Shown here in pieces: positions 43,909 to 53,620 of a stretch of DNA of 64,000 nt. The stretch is from Hyphomonadaceae bacterium. GTDB lineage: Bacteria; Pseudomonadota; Alphaproteobacteria; Caulobacterales; Aquidulcibacteraceae. Below the pieces are notes generated by a model, which did not search any database, was not told the DNA's origin, and saw only the letters and a list, made by a program, of their open reading frames with translations. Position numbers and translations under genes: made by a program. The stretch is taken from the NCBI GenBank assembly GCA_019636095.1, contig JAHBYF010000001.1:434001-498000 (forward strand), in the 5' to 3' direction. The stretch's first letter is position 1, and each line of letters starts with the position of its first letter.

Positions 43909-45015
43909 ATGAGCTCGCTTTTGGCCGCGTACCGCCGGCGCCTGGCCGAGGGCGAACTGGAGCCCGACGCCGATCAGGCTCGGGCGGCAGAGCGGCTGGT
44001 GGCGTTGGAAACGTCGCTGGAGCGCTGGAAGCCGGGCGGCTGGCCGTTCGGTTCTAAACCACCGCGGGGGCTCTATTTGTGGGGACCGGTCGGGCGCGGC
44101 AAATCGATGTTGCTGGATCTATTCTTCGAAGCGGCGCCAGTGAAGAAGAAGCGGCGCGTCCACTTTCACGAGTTCATGCTCTTGCAGCACGCCTTCATGC
44201 GCAAAGCGCGTGAGCGCGGGCACGGCCAGGATCAACTCATTGCGGACGCAGCCAAAGCTGTTGCAGCAGAGGCTTCGCTGCTTTGCTTTGACGAGATACA
44301 GGTCACCGACATTGCTGACGCCATGATCTTGGGGCGGTTGTTCGAGCGATTGTTCTCCGACGATGTGGTGATTGTCGCGACGTCGAACCGGGCGCCGGAT
44401 GAACTTTACAAGAACGGTATCAATCGCCAGTTGTTTTTGCCCTTTATCGATTTGCTCAAAAGCCACGTCGAGCTGGTTGAGCTTGCTGGTCCGCAGGACT
44501 TTCGGTTGCGCCAGCTTATGGCGGCGCCGGTGTATTACACGCCGCTTGGACCCGCTGCCGATGAAGCGATGAACAATGCCTGGAAACGCTTGACCGCCAA
44601 CGCTGCGCCAAACGCTGTAGCGCTTGATGTTGGCGGTCGCGAATTGCTGGTGCAGCGCCAAGCTGCGGGGGTGGCGCGGTTTACGTTCGATGAATTGTGC
44701 GCGCGCGCGCTCGGCGCGGCGGACTACCTTGAGATAGCAGAGCGCTTTCACACGGTGCTGCTCGACAACATCCCGCGCCTGACGCCGGCAATGCGGGAGG
44801 AAGCAGCGCGGTTTCGCACCTTGATCGATGCGCTCTACGAGGCGAAAGTGAAGTTGGTTGCGTCAGCGGACGCACAGCCGGTTGATCTCTATCCGGCTGG
44901 CGATCAGAGCTTTGAATTCGAGCGCACGGCCTCGCGGCTCATGGAAATGCGCAGCGAAACCTACCTTTCCTTGCCGCGCCGCGATGCGGAGTGGAAGCAA
45001 GGGCTAGTGGACTAG
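43909..45015 (+). CDS. zapE: cell division protein ZapE (AFG1-like ATPase)
   Basis: 368 residues. Walker A GPVGRGKS (59-66), Walker B LLCFDEIQVTD (about 126), and VHFHEFML plus TSNRAPDELYKNGINRQLFLPFI, characteristic of ZapE/AFG1. It is an AAA-type ATPase that acts at the division ring, or in stress proteolysis. Length is normal. The start ATG at 43909 gives SSLLAAYRRRLAEGEL, the family N-terminus. It ends before a short hairpin shared with a convergent gene. Confidence 0.95.
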   Translation: MSSLLAAYRRRLAEGELEPDADQARAAERLVALETSLERWKPGGWPFGSKPPRGLYLWGPVGRGKSMLLDLFFEAAPVKKKRRVHFHEFMLLQHAFMRKARERGHGQDQLIADAAKAVAAEASLLCFDEIQVTDIADAMILGRLFERLFSDDVVIVATSNRAPDELYKNGINRQLFLPFIDLLKSHVELVELAGPQDFRLRQLMAAPVYYTPLGPAADEAMNNAWKRLTANAAPNAVALDVGGRELLVQRQAAGVARFTFDELCARALGAADYLEIAERFHTVLLDNIPRLTPAMREEAARFRTLIDALYEAKVKLVASADAQPVDLYPAGDQSFEFERTASRLMEMRSETYLSLPRRDAEWKQGLVD

Positions 45016-45021
45016 CGTAAA

Positions 45022-45046
45022 AGAGCGCGCCCGTAAGGCGCACTCT
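45022..45046. terminator. hairpin between convergent zapE and DUF2171 genes
   Basis: AGAGCGCGCC (45022-45031), loop CGTAA, GGCGCACTCT (45037-45046), with one mismatch. It sits in the 38-base space between convergent stops, so it may serve both. No clear U tract follows on either strand, so the terminator call is tentative. Confidence 0.5.
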
Positions 45047-45053
45047 CCGTAGT

Positions 45054-45284
45054 CTAGTGGCGCGTTTCCAGCATCACTGCGACATCGGCGTTCGCGGATA
45101 GACGGACAACGCCATTTTCGACGCCTGAGACGAGGCCGCCGTCAATGTAGTGATGGTGGCCGTCACTTGAATCTTTGCGCGTCAGCTTGATGCGATCGCC
45201 GGACACGTGATCCACGGTTCCCACATGAACGCCATCGGCGCCGATTACCTCGGCATGCTTTTGGACTTGGTCGAGATTGGTCAT
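45054..45284 (-). CDS. DUF2171 family small protein
   Basis: 76 residues. GADGVHVGTVDHVSGDRIKLTRKD and HHYIDGGLVSGV are the DUF2171 core, an SH3-like PRC-barrel-related fold found in many alphaproteobacteria. Members are small, stress-linked and of unknown biochemical role. Standalone gene with AAGGAG before the ATG on the minus strand. Confidence 0.88.
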   Translation of the reverse strand: MTNLDQVQKHAEVIGADGVHVGTVDHVSGDRIKLTRKDSSDGHHHYIDGGLVSGVENGVVRLSANADVAVMLETRH

Positions 45285-45348
45285 TCGTTACTCCTTGATT
45301 TCGGAGGTAACGCAGAAGCGCGAGGACAAGTTTCGTGTGGCGACGGCT

Positions 45349-46881
45349 CTAGCGCCGTCGACGTGACGGGGTTCCAAGAATTCCCCTCATCAATTCGCGT
45401 ACGATCGTGTTGAAAACGCCGCTGGCGACGCGGCCGGTTTGGCGCTCCAGCGGTGTGGTCCGGGAACTGCTGCGTGTCGAGCGTCCGCGTGTTGTTCCAC
45501 TTGTGGAGCGCGAACGAGACGCCTTCGCCGCTTCTTTCTCCCGCGCCGCCTGCGCCTCGGCGCGTTCTTCAGCCGCCGCCAGGTCGGCCGCGCGTTTTCC
45601 CAGAATCTCGTGAGCGCTGACGCGATCAACCGCTTTGTCGTAGGCGCAGCCAGACGCATTGGCCCGCATCAGCGCCGTGCGCTGTGCCGGTAGAATCGGG
45701 CCGACTTGACTATTGGGCGGGCGCACTTTTGTGCGCGCAACAGGCGTTGGCGCGCCCTTGGCGTCGAGCGTTGAGACCAGCGCTTCGCCGACGCCCAGTT
45801 CCTGAATTTCTTTGGCCACGTCGACGTTCTCGTTGGCGCGGAAAGATTGCGCCGCCGCCCGGACAGCCTTCTGGTCCGTTGGCGTGTAGGCGCGCAGCGC
45901 GTGTTGGAAACGGTTGCCCAACTGCGCCAGCACGGTTTCGGGAATGTCAGCCGGCGATTGCGTCACGAAATAGATGCCTACGCCTTTAGAGCGGATAAGC
46001 CGCACGACCTGCTCAACTTTGTTGATCAGCTCCTTAGGCGCATCGCGGAAGAGCAGGTGGGCCTCGTCGAAAAAGAAGACGAGCTTCGGCTTATCCATGT
46101 CGCCGACCTCAGGGAGTTGCTCCCAAAGCTCGCTCATCAGCCACAGCAGAAATGCGGAGTAGAGACGCGGGCTTTGAACGAGGCGTTCGGATGCAAGCAC
46201 ATTGATCGTGCCTTTGCCGTCTGGGCGCGCGCGCGTGAGCTCTTCCAGCTTGAAGGCCGGTTCGCCGAAAAACCTGTCGGCGCCGTCCATCTCCAGCTGC
46301 AGTACTTTGCGCTGCAGCGCCGCGATCGATTGCGGCGTGACGAGCCCGTACTGTTTGCCGATGTCCTCAGCATTTTCCGACAGATATGTCAGGATGGCGC
46401 GCAGATCGTTGAGATCGAGCAGCAGGCCCTCGTTCTTGCCTTCATTGAGCCAATCGTCCGCGAGACGGAATGCAATCGTAAGCGCGCCTTCTTGTGCGTC
46501 GGTCGCTTCGAGGACACGGCCCATCAGCACCGGGCCCATTTCGGTGACCGTCGTTCGCACCGGATGGCCAAGGTCGCCATAAACGTCCCAGAAGGCGGCG
46601 GGCTGCGCTTCAGGCGTCAGCGGCATGTTGATCTCGGTGGCGCGGGCCGTCGCCCAAGCAGGCGGCGGATCGCCCGGCGCGGCGCAGCCTGAAAGGTCGC
46701 CTTTGATGTCGGCGGCGAACACGTTGACGCCTTCACGCGCGAACGCTTCGGCCAGCACCTGCAGCGTCACGGTCTTGCCGGTGCCGGTAGCGCCAGCAAT
46801 CAGCCCATGGCGGTTGGCTCGCTTCAGCGCGAGAGACTGCACGCCTTCCGGCGCCAAGCCAATGTCGATCGTTTCCGCCAT
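45349..46881 (-). CDS. HerA/DUF853-type ATPase
   Basis: 510 residues. Walker A GATGTGKT (30-37), preceded by RANRHGLIAG, then Walker B-like KLVFFFDEAHLLF and the GVGIYFVTQSPADIPETVLAQLGNR arginine-finger region, as in HerA-like DNA-translocase/helicase proteins of the DUF853 group. The C-terminal ~80 residues are first Ala/Glu- and then Ser/Arg/Thr-rich and disordered, ending in RRRR. Likely cytoplasmic; the partner nuclease usual for archaeal HerA is not beside it. The longer frame to 47796 is antisense to the next gene and is rejected. Confidence 0.92.
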   Translation of the reverse strand: MAETIDIGLAPEGVQSLALKRANRHGLIAGATGTGKTVTLQVLAEAFAREGVNVFAADIKGDLSGCAAPGDPPPAWATARATEINMPLTPEAQPAAFWDVYGDLGHPVRTTVTEMGPVLMGRVLEATDAQEGALTIAFRLADDWLNEGKNEGLLLDLNDLRAILTYLSENAEDIGKQYGLVTPQSIAALQRKVLQLEMDGADRFFGEPAFKLEELTRARPDGKGTINVLASERLVQSPRLYSAFLLWLMSELWEQLPEVGDMDKPKLVFFFDEAHLLFRDAPKELINKVEQVVRLIRSKGVGIYFVTQSPADIPETVLAQLGNRFQHALRAYTPTDQKAVRAAAQSFRANENVDVAKEIQELGVGEALVSTLDAKGAPTPVARTKVRPPNSQVGPILPAQRTALMRANASGCAYDKAVDRVSAHEILGKRAADLAAAEERAEAQAAREKEAAKASRSRSTSGTTRGRSTRSSSRTTPLERQTGRVASGVFNTIVRELMRGILGTPSRRRR

Positions 46882-46977
46882 TCTTGCGACTCCTGCTTCG
46901 CCAACAGCTTGGCGCAACGGGCCTTTCTGGCCAAGGCGGGCCTTGCGCCGCAGGCTGACGCAACGCAAGAGGGCGGA

Positions 46978-48060
46978 ATGGCCAATCTGGACAATTCTAT
47001 GCGCACCGCGCTGTGGATCGTCGCCACCGGCGTCATCGCGGCGGGGCTCTATTTTCTGCGCGAGCCGCTGACGCAGTTCGCGATGGCAATGATTCTGTGG
47101 CTCGCCATTCATGGGCTGGCGGAGACCTTGGGCCGGCATATGCCGTTCTTGCCGCGCTGGTTGGTGTTGCCGTTGGCGCTCATCCTTGTGTTGAGTCTGG
47201 TGGCGCTCGTCGCCTTCGTGGTCATCGACAATGTCGCAAACATAATGGGCGACATGAGCGGCTACGAGGCGCGGCTCAATCAGGTGATCAGCCAGGCGCA
47301 CCACGCTCTGGGGGCGCCGGGCATACCGCCGACCGTGCGCGATTTGGTAGCGCAGGCCAATCCCAACAACCGGCTTGCTGCGGAGATCGGAGGCAGTCTC
47401 CAAAATTTCGCCTCGGCCGCCACTTTTACGTTGATCTACTTGGCTTTCCTGTTTCCGGCGTCCGCAGTGATGAAGGACAAGCTCGATTTCATCTTCCGAG
47501 CCAAAGGACAGCGGGAAGCAGCGCGCGATGTCATTGCCCGCATTCGTGTGTCGATGGAGAAGTACCTTTGGGTGCAGACGGTGATGAGCATCATCATCAC
47601 CGCGCTGACCTACGCGACGCTCCGAGTCATCGGTCTTGAGAACGCTCTCTTCTGGTCGTTTCTGATCTTTTTTCTCAACTATATCCCCACGATCGGTTCG
47701 ATCGCGGCCGTTGTGCTGACCACGGCCGTTGCGCTTGTGCAATTTCCGACACTCGGATCCGTTGCTGCGGTTTTCGCCGGGGTTGGCGCATGGCAATTCA
47801 TCATCGGAAACTTTGTTCAGCCCCGCATGACAGGAGATTCATTGAATCTTTCAGCAGTCGTGGTGCTGCTTGCATTATCGATCTGGGGCCTGGTCTGGGG
47901 CATCGTCGGTGCGTTTCTCGCCGCGCCGATGACGGTCATGATCATGATTGTATTGGCGCAATTTGCGTCGACGAGATGGATCGCGATCTTGCTATCCGCC
48001 GATGGCAAACCCACCGCCAGAACGAAGCGGGTGAGTAAGTCCGAAGCCGGACCAAATTGA
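46978..48060 (+). CDS. AI-2E family (TqsA/PerM-like) transporter
   Basis: 360 residues with seven to eight membrane segments. FFLNYIPTIGSIAAVV and the closing LVWGIVGAFLAAPMTVMIMIVL are the family signatures, and GNFVQPRMTGDSLNLSAVVVLLAL is the conserved P-R-x-x-G region. Members export small molecules or ions; the autoinducer-2 role is known for only one. The ATG at 46978 is chosen. The gene is divergent from the HerA-like gene. Confidence 0.93.
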   Translation: MANLDNSMRTALWIVATGVIAAGLYFLREPLTQFAMAMILWLAIHGLAETLGRHMPFLPRWLVLPLALILVLSLVALVAFVVIDNVANIMGDMSGYEARLNQVISQAHHALGAPGIPPTVRDLVAQANPNNRLAAEIGGSLQNFASAATFTLIYLAFLFPASAVMKDKLDFIFRAKGQREAARDVIARIRVSMEKYLWVQTVMSIIITALTYATLRVIGLENALFWSFLIFFLNYIPTIGSIAAVVLTTAVALVQFPTLGSVAAVFAGVGAWQFIIGNFVQPRMTGDSLNLSAVVVLLALSIWGLVWGIVGAFLAAPMTVMIMIVLAQFASTRWIAILLSADGKPTARTKRVSKSEAGPN

Positions 48061-48299
48061 TGTTGCGAATCGGCGATGAACATGTATCGCTGATTGTGAA
48101 GAACGTCGCCGGGGCTAGGGGCGTTTTGCAAAACGCAATTTAGTTTCGCACCCGTCTCGGCGCGCTCTCGAACGTCAGTTTTGACGTGCCGGATCTGCGT
48201 GCGTGGGCTCAATGGGGGGCTTCATCCAGCGTCGAGCGGCCGTCTCCGAAGAACAGGCCTCCGCGTGCGTCCCCCACCCAGCCTGCTGCGAGGCCTGCA

Positions 48300-48336
48300 G
48301 GCGCCGTCGGACAGCTTGTCCCCGTCCGACGGCGCC
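48300..48336. other. perfect 13 bp inverted repeat
   Basis: GGCGCCGTCGGAC (48300-48312), loop AGCTTGTCCCC, GTCCGACGGCGCC (48324-48336). It lies in the gap (48061-48344) between the AI-2E gene and the convergent small gene at 48345, where it could end transcription from either side, but there is no U tract. No gene is seen in the rest of that gap. Confidence 0.7.
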
Positions 48337-48344
48337 GCCAATTT

Positions 48345-48593
48345 CTAGGAATCCAAGAGTCGAAGCATCGTTTCAGAGGGTAGCCGCGCCGTCCGCCGCC
48401 GCCTGTAGTCTGAGAGCCGCACCATGTTCTCTGGTGTGTCATCCGCCGCTGAAGAGCGCATATCAGAGCGCAATTCATCGGCGGCCTCAATCAGCTGGCG
48501 CAACCGCCGCCGATCTGCGCTCGATTGCACTTGGGTGCGGAGCTGGTGGCGGGCCCATCGCGAAACGACGGCGAGGTATTCGCTTGCGAACAT
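48345..48593 (-). CDS. small hypothetical protein
   Basis: 82 residues from the ATG at 48593. No membrane segment. Helical and charged (SSADRRRLRQLIEAADELRSD), with a basic end (LSDYRRRRTARLPSETMLRLLDS). The segment VRLSDYRRRR resembles the ends of small alphaproteobacterial regulatory or adaptor proteins, but I cannot assign a family. Divergent from the glutamate dehydrogenase gene. Confidence 0.5.
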   Translation of the reverse strand: MFASEYLAVVSRWARHQLRTQVQSSADRRRLRQLIEAADELRSDMRSSAADDTPENMVRLSDYRRRRTARLPSETMLRLLDS

Positions 48594-48742
48594 GACGACA
48601 CAAACGCCAGAAGCGGCGCCCGCGTTCCCGCCATCCGCTGGCGCACATCTCGGACCCGCTCTTGGGGACCATACCGCGGCGTTCAGGCGGTTGAAGTTGA
48701 CGCGAGGGCGAGTAGGTTCGCGCCAAAACAAGGAAACGCCCC

Positions 48743-51700
48743 ATGGACGCCGCGACTGCGCGCCAGGAACTGCCCAAAACCGCTGATCAATTTGTCGACC
48801 AGGCCGCCAAAGGCCCGTGGCCCGCTTTCAGGGCGAACGGGGCGATCGACGCTGCCGCGGAGATGTTCCTGAGGGGCCTCTACGAAGATGCCTCCGATGA
48901 CGAACTCGGCGATCTCTCCGTCGAAGACTTTGCCGCGTTGGCGCATGATTTCTGGATCTGGCGAGCCGAGCGTGAGTGCGAGGATCAATGCATCCGCATC
49001 CGGCGCGGTGTGGGCGTGGGCGGCAAGCAACTCGACCGTGACGTCCTTGAAGTCGCTGGGCCAGACATGCCGTTCCTTGTCGACTCGGTCATGGGTGAAC
49101 TGGCCGACCAAGGCATCACCTCGCTCGCGATGTTCCATCCTTTGGCGCCTTCTACGCGCGGCAAAGGGCGCGACTCGCTGATTCAAATACATGTGCCGCG
49201 TCTGTCGGCGCAGAAGAGCAAGGAATTGCTGGACGGCGTGCGCGCGTCGCTCGCGGACGTGCGCGCCGCAGTCAATGACTTCCAGGCGATGCGTCAGCGC
49301 ATGCTCGATAGCGCGGACGAATTGGAGAAGGCCAAGTCCAACGCCGCGCCAAGCGATGTTGCGGAAGCGGTGGCGCTATTGCGCTGGCTCGCAGCGGACA
49401 AGTTCACGTTCCTGGGCGCGCGCGACTATCAATATGTCCGCGACGATAAGGGTGCGCTGACGCCGCACGAGCCCGACATCATCAATGACACCTGCCTCGG
49501 TGTCCTGCGCGATTTCGATCGCTACGTATTGCGTACGTCCGCAGAGCCGATGGTGCTGACGCCGGAGCTGAAACGGCTCGTCTCGGAGCCGACGCCGCTT
49601 ATCGTCGCAAAATCCACACTGCGCGCGCGCGTGCACCGGCGCGCAACGGCCGACTATATCGGTGTCAAGCGCTACAACAGCCAAGGCGAAGTCGTCGGTG
49701 AAATCCGCTTTGTCGGTCTCTTCACCAGCGAAAGCTTTACCGAGCCGACGCGCAACATTCCTATGCTGCGGAAAAAGGCCGAGTGGGTGATGAACCAAGC
49801 CGGTTTCGCGCCCGGCGGTCACAACGCCAAGACGCTTCGCAAGATCATTGAATATTATCCGCGCGAAGAGCTCTGGCAGGTTACGCGCGAGGAATTGCTG
49901 GAGACGGCGCGCGGTGTCCTGCACCTGCTGGACCGTCCGCGCGCACGTGTCTTCGCGCGCCGGGACCGCTTCAACCGCTTTGTCACAGCGCTCGTCTACA
50001 TTCCGAAAGACCGCTACGACACCGATGTCCGCGTCGCTGCTGGCGATCTGATCGCGCAGGCCTATGGCGGCCAGGTTGAAAGTTTCCAACCGCAGCTCGG
50101 GGAAGGTCAGCTCGCGCGCGTGTTGTTCGTCATTGGTGATATCGACAAGACGCGCCCCGAACCGAACCTGCACAAGCTTGACCTCGATCTCGCGGCGCTT
50201 ACGCGCACGTGGGAAGACGATTTTGCGCAGGACCTGATGCGTTCGGAGCGGTTTGACGCCGGTGCGCGTGAAGAAGTGGCGATGCGCTTCAGCGACGCGT
50301 TCACCGCCGCGTACCGCGAACGTTATTCAGTGGACGAAGCGCTGATCGACGCCGCTGAGATCATGAGTGCGCGCGACGACGAGGCTATTCGTACGCGCGC
50401 CTATCGCCGGCTCGGCGACGCTGAGAATATCATGCGCTGCAAGTTCTATGCGCGCGGCGACCTGTTGGCGCTCTCGGCGACGGTGCCAATTCTTGAAAAC
50501 ATGGGGCTGTTCGTCGATTCGGAGCTAAACTTCGAACTTCAGTTGCAACAAGGCGCCTTTCACGCCCCGCAGCGCATCCATGTCCACGACATTGAGTGCC
50601 GTTCCGCCGACGGCGCGCCGATCGACCTCGATCGCGCCGGCGACCTGTTCGAAGAAGCCTTCGCGGCGGTGTGGACCGACAGGGCGGAAAGCGATGGCTT
50701 CAACAAGCTCATCTTAGCGTTGCCGTGCTCGTGGCGCGAGGCTGCGCTTATCCGCGCGCTTGCGCGTTACCGCCAACAGACCGGACTCGACCCGACGCAG
50801 GCGATGCAAGAGCAGGCGCTCGCGAACAACACCAAGATCGCAGCGCTGATCCTTGCCTTCTTCAAGGCGCGGTTCGACCCGCATCTGCCGGAGACGATGG
50901 AAACGCGGCTGGCGCGCTCGTCAAAGCTTGAGTTCATGATCGAGTCCACGCTCACCGAAGTCGTGAGTCTGGACGAAGACCGCGCGTTGCGGCGCATCGC
51001 GCAGCTGGTGAAAGCGATCCGGCGGACGAACTATTATCAGCTGGACCGCGATCAGCAGCTGAAATCCTATATGTCGTTCAAGATCGACTCGAACGCCGTG
51101 GCTGAGCTGCCAGCGCCGAAACCGTTTCGAGAAATTTGGGTGGCGTCGCCCCAAGTGGAAGGCGTGCATCTGCGCTTTGGCCCGGTCGCGCGCGGAGGCT
51201 TGCGCTGGTCGGACCGCCGCGACGATTTCAGAACCGAAGTGCTTGATCTGGTGAAGGCGCAGCAGGTGAAGAACGCCATTATCGTGCCTGTCGGCGCGAA
51301 AGGCGGCTTCTTCCCGAAACGCTTGCCTGCCCGCGGCGCGCCTGGTTTTCAGGACGCTGGCATTGAAGCATACAAGACGTTCCTGCGCGGCCTGTTGGAC
51401 ATCACCGACAATATCAAGGGTGACGACATCGCGCCTCCGCTCGATGTCGTGCGTTGGGATGAAGACGATCCCTATCTCGTTGTCGCGGCCGACAAAGGGA
51501 CGGCGACGTTCTCGGACATCGCGAATGGCATAAGCGCCGACTACGGCCACTGGTTGGGTGATGCGTTCGCGTCGGGCGGCTCTGTCGGCTACGACCACAA
51601 GGCCATGGGCATCACCGCCAAGGGTGCGTGGGAAGCGGTAAAACGTCACTTCCGCGAAATCGGCAAAGATATTCAGAACGAAGAATTTTCAGTCATCGGC

Positions 51701-53620
51701 GTTGGCGACATGTCGGGCGACGTGTTCGGCAACGGCATGTTGCTGTCGCGCAAGATCCGGCTACTGGCCGCGTTTGATCATCGCGACATCTTCATCGATC
51801 CCAATCCGACTGATTGCGAGACATCCTGGACGGAACGCAAGCGCCTATTCGATGCGCCGCGCACGAGTTGGCAGGATTACGACAAGAAGCTCATCTCCAA
51901 AGGCGGCGGCGTGTTCTCGCGCACCCTAAAATCGATCGATGTCACACCCGAAATTGCGGCGATCACGGGCATCGAAAAGTCATCCGTAACACCCGTTGAG
52001 CTTATGTCGGCGTTGGTGAAGAGCCCCTGCGAGCTCCTTTGGTTCGGCGGCATTGGCAACTACATCAAGGCGCGCGCCGAAAGCCACGCCGACGTTGGCG
52101 ACAAAGCGAATGACGGCATCCGCGTAGATGGTGAGGATGTCCGCGCACTCGTCGTAGGCGAGGGCGCGAATCTCGGCGTGACTCAGAAAGGCCGTATCGC
52201 GTTTGCGCGCAACGGCGGACGCATCAACACCGACGCTATCGATAATTCTGCCGGCGTCGACACCTCCGACCACGAGGTCAACATCAAGATTCTCCTAGCG
52301 GACGTCATTCGCAACGGCGTCCTCAAAGAGGACAAGAGGGACAAGTTGCTGGAATCGATGACCGACGAGGTCGGCACATTGGTCCTTCAGAATAATTACG
52401 ATCAGACGGGCGCAATTTCGATTGCGCAAGCAAGCGCTGTGAACGATCTCGACAGTCACGAGCGCTTCATCCAGCGCCTTGAAGGCGAAGGCAAACTATC
52501 GAGACGAGTCGAAGGCCTACCGCTCACGGGTGAGTTTGCGGCGCTCCGTGCCGGAAAGCTGGGTCTAACGCGCCCTGAGCTTGCGAAACTCGTGGCGTAT
52601 TCGAAGATCAATCTTTTCGACGCCATCGTCGCATCGTCGGCGCCCGACGATCCTGCGTTCGAAGAGCCGTTGAAGTGCTATTTTCCGCGCGAGCTTTGGA
52701 AATTCGAGGCTCAGATGCAGCGCCATCGCCTCCGCCGCGAGATCATCGCGACGGAATTGGCGGACGATCTCGTGAACCGCTGCGGGCCGTCGTTCGTCGA
52801 TCGGATCAAAGAAATATCGCGTGCGCGAACGGTCACTGTCGCAAGCGCATTCGAGGCGTCGCGGCGAATCTTTGACCTTGAAGACCTTGTTGATCGCATC
52901 AACGCGCTCGACAACGAGATTCCGGCGGCCGCTCAAATCGCGTTGCATCAGAGGGTCGGCGGTGCCCTGCGCCGTTCCGTGACCTACCTGGCGCGCAATG
53001 CCGGCTTTGAGAGTGACAGCCCGCCAACAATTCTTGATGTCGTGAAGCGCTATCAGGAACCGGTTCGCAAACAGCGCGCCTCGATCAAGCTCGATCTGAG
53101 CAAAATCGAAGGTGAGCGCGTCGATCTTCGGCGGGCGGCGCTGCTTGAACTTGGGGCGCCGGAGGCGCTGGCGGAAGAGGCGGCGTTGTTGTCGCCGCTC
53201 ACGCTCTCGCTCGACGTTACTGATATGGCGCGCGACACCGAATGGCCACTCGCGGCGGCGTCGATGATGCACTGCGTCATCGGCGCTGAGCTCGGGCTCG
53301 ATGCGCTGCGCGATGCGGCGACGAACATGAAGCTGGAGCAGCACTGGGATCGCCTCGTGGTGCGTCGCGCCGCAGGCGATTTCGGCGAAGCGCAGCTGAA
53401 ACTGGCGGAGGCGGCGGCGCTGGCCATCGGCCAGCCTCCGAATGACGCGGATGCGGCGTGGGCGACGCAAGCGGCGCGCGAGTGGCTTAGTTCTCTCGGC
53501 AAGCCGGCTCAGCGAGCAATGTCGGCGTTTGGAGAACTCGACGGACAGGGGCCGTGGACCTTCGCCAAGCTGATGCTGATTGCGGCTGAGTTCAACGCTC
53601 TTGTCGCGAGCGTGCGCTAG
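48743..53620 (+). CDS. gdhB: NAD-specific glutamate dehydrogenase, large (180 kDa) type
   Basis: 1,625 residues, the usual size for the large tetrameric-to-hexameric L_180 GDH of alphaproteobacteria and Pseudomonas. A long N-terminal regulatory part with ACT-like regions precedes a catalytic part with RGGLRWSDRRDDFRTEVLDL, VPVGAKGGFFPK, GIGNYIKAR and VVGEGANLGVTQKGR. It deaminates glutamate to 2-oxoglutarate with NAD in the catabolic direction. The gene symbol follows the usage for such enzymes and may vary between genera. Its stop overlaps the stop of the convergent gene by 3 bases (CTAG). Confidence 0.96.
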   Translation: MDAATARQELPKTADQFVDQAAKGPWPAFRANGAIDAAAEMFLRGLYEDASDDELGDLSVEDFAALAHDFWIWRAERECEDQCIRIRRGVGVGGKQLDRDVLEVAGPDMPFLVDSVMGELADQGITSLAMFHPLAPSTRGKGRDSLIQIHVPRLSAQKSKELLDGVRASLADVRAAVNDFQAMRQRMLDSADELEKAKSNAAPSDVAEAVALLRWLAADKFTFLGARDYQYVRDDKGALTPHEPDIINDTCLGVLRDFDRYVLRTSAEPMVLTPELKRLVSEPTPLIVAKSTLRARVHRRATADYIGVKRYNSQGEVVGEIRFVGLFTSESFTEPTRNIPMLRKKAEWVMNQAGFAPGGHNAKTLRKIIEYYPREELWQVTREELLETARGVLHLLDRPRARVFARRDRFNRFVTALVYIPKDRYDTDVRVAAGDLIAQAYGGQVESFQPQLGEGQLARVLFVIGDIDKTRPEPNLHKLDLDLAALTRTWEDDFAQDLMRSERFDAGAREEVAMRFSDAFTAAYRERYSVDEALIDAAEIMSARDDEAIRTRAYRRLGDAENIMRCKFYARGDLLALSATVPILENMGLFVDSELNFELQLQQGAFHAPQRIHVHDIECRSADGAPIDLDRAGDLFEEAFAAVWTDRAESDGFNKLILALPCSWREAALIRALARYRQQTGLDPTQAMQEQALANNTKIAALILAFFKARFDPHLPETMETRLARSSKLEFMIESTLTEVVSLDEDRALRRIAQLVKAIRRTNYYQLDRDQQLKSYMSFKIDSNAVAELPAPKPFREIWVASPQVEGVHLRFGPVARGGLRWSDRRDDFRTEVLDLVKAQQVKNAIIVPVGAKGGFFPKRLPARGAPGFQDAGIEAYKTFLRGLLDITDNIKGDDIAPPLDVVRWDEDDPYLVVAADKGTATFSDIANGISADYGHWLGDAFASGGSVGYDHKAMGITAKGAWEAVKRHFREIGKDIQNEEFSVIGVGDMSGDVFGNGMLLSRKIRLLAAFDHRDIFIDPNPTDCETSWTERKRLFDAPRTSWQDYDKKLISKGGGVFSRTLKSIDVTPEIAAITGIEKSSVTPVELMSALVKSPCELLWFGGIGNYIKARAESHADVGDKANDGIRVDGEDVRALVVGEGANLGVTQKGRIAFARNGGRINTDAIDNSAGVDTSDHEVNIKILLADVIRNGVLKEDKRDKLLESMTDEVGTLVLQNNYDQTGAISIAQASAVNDLDSHERFIQRLEGEGKLSRRVEGLPLTGEFAALRAGKLGLTRPELAKLVAYSKINLFDAIVASSAPDDPAFEEPLKCYFPRELWKFEAQMQRHRLRREIIATELADDLVNRCGPSFVDRIKEISRARTVTVASAFEASRRIFDLEDLVDRINALDNEIPAAAQIALHQRVGGALRRSVTYLARNAGFESDSPPTILDVVKRYQEPVRKQRASIKLDLSKIEGERVDLRRAALLELGAPEALAEEAALLSPLTLSLDVTDMARDTEWPLAAASMMHCVIGAELGLDALRDAATNMKLEQHWDRLVVRRAAGDFGEAQLKLAEAAALAIGQPPNDADAAWATQAAREWLSSLGKPAQRAMSAFGELDGQGPWTFAKLMLIAAEFNALVASVR

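Noticed and set aside
45349..47796. full 815-residue minus-strand frame
   Set aside because: Only the part from 46881 matches the HerA/DUF853 family. The upstream 305 residues are antisense to the AI-2E transporter and of low-complexity Arg/Gln/His composition.
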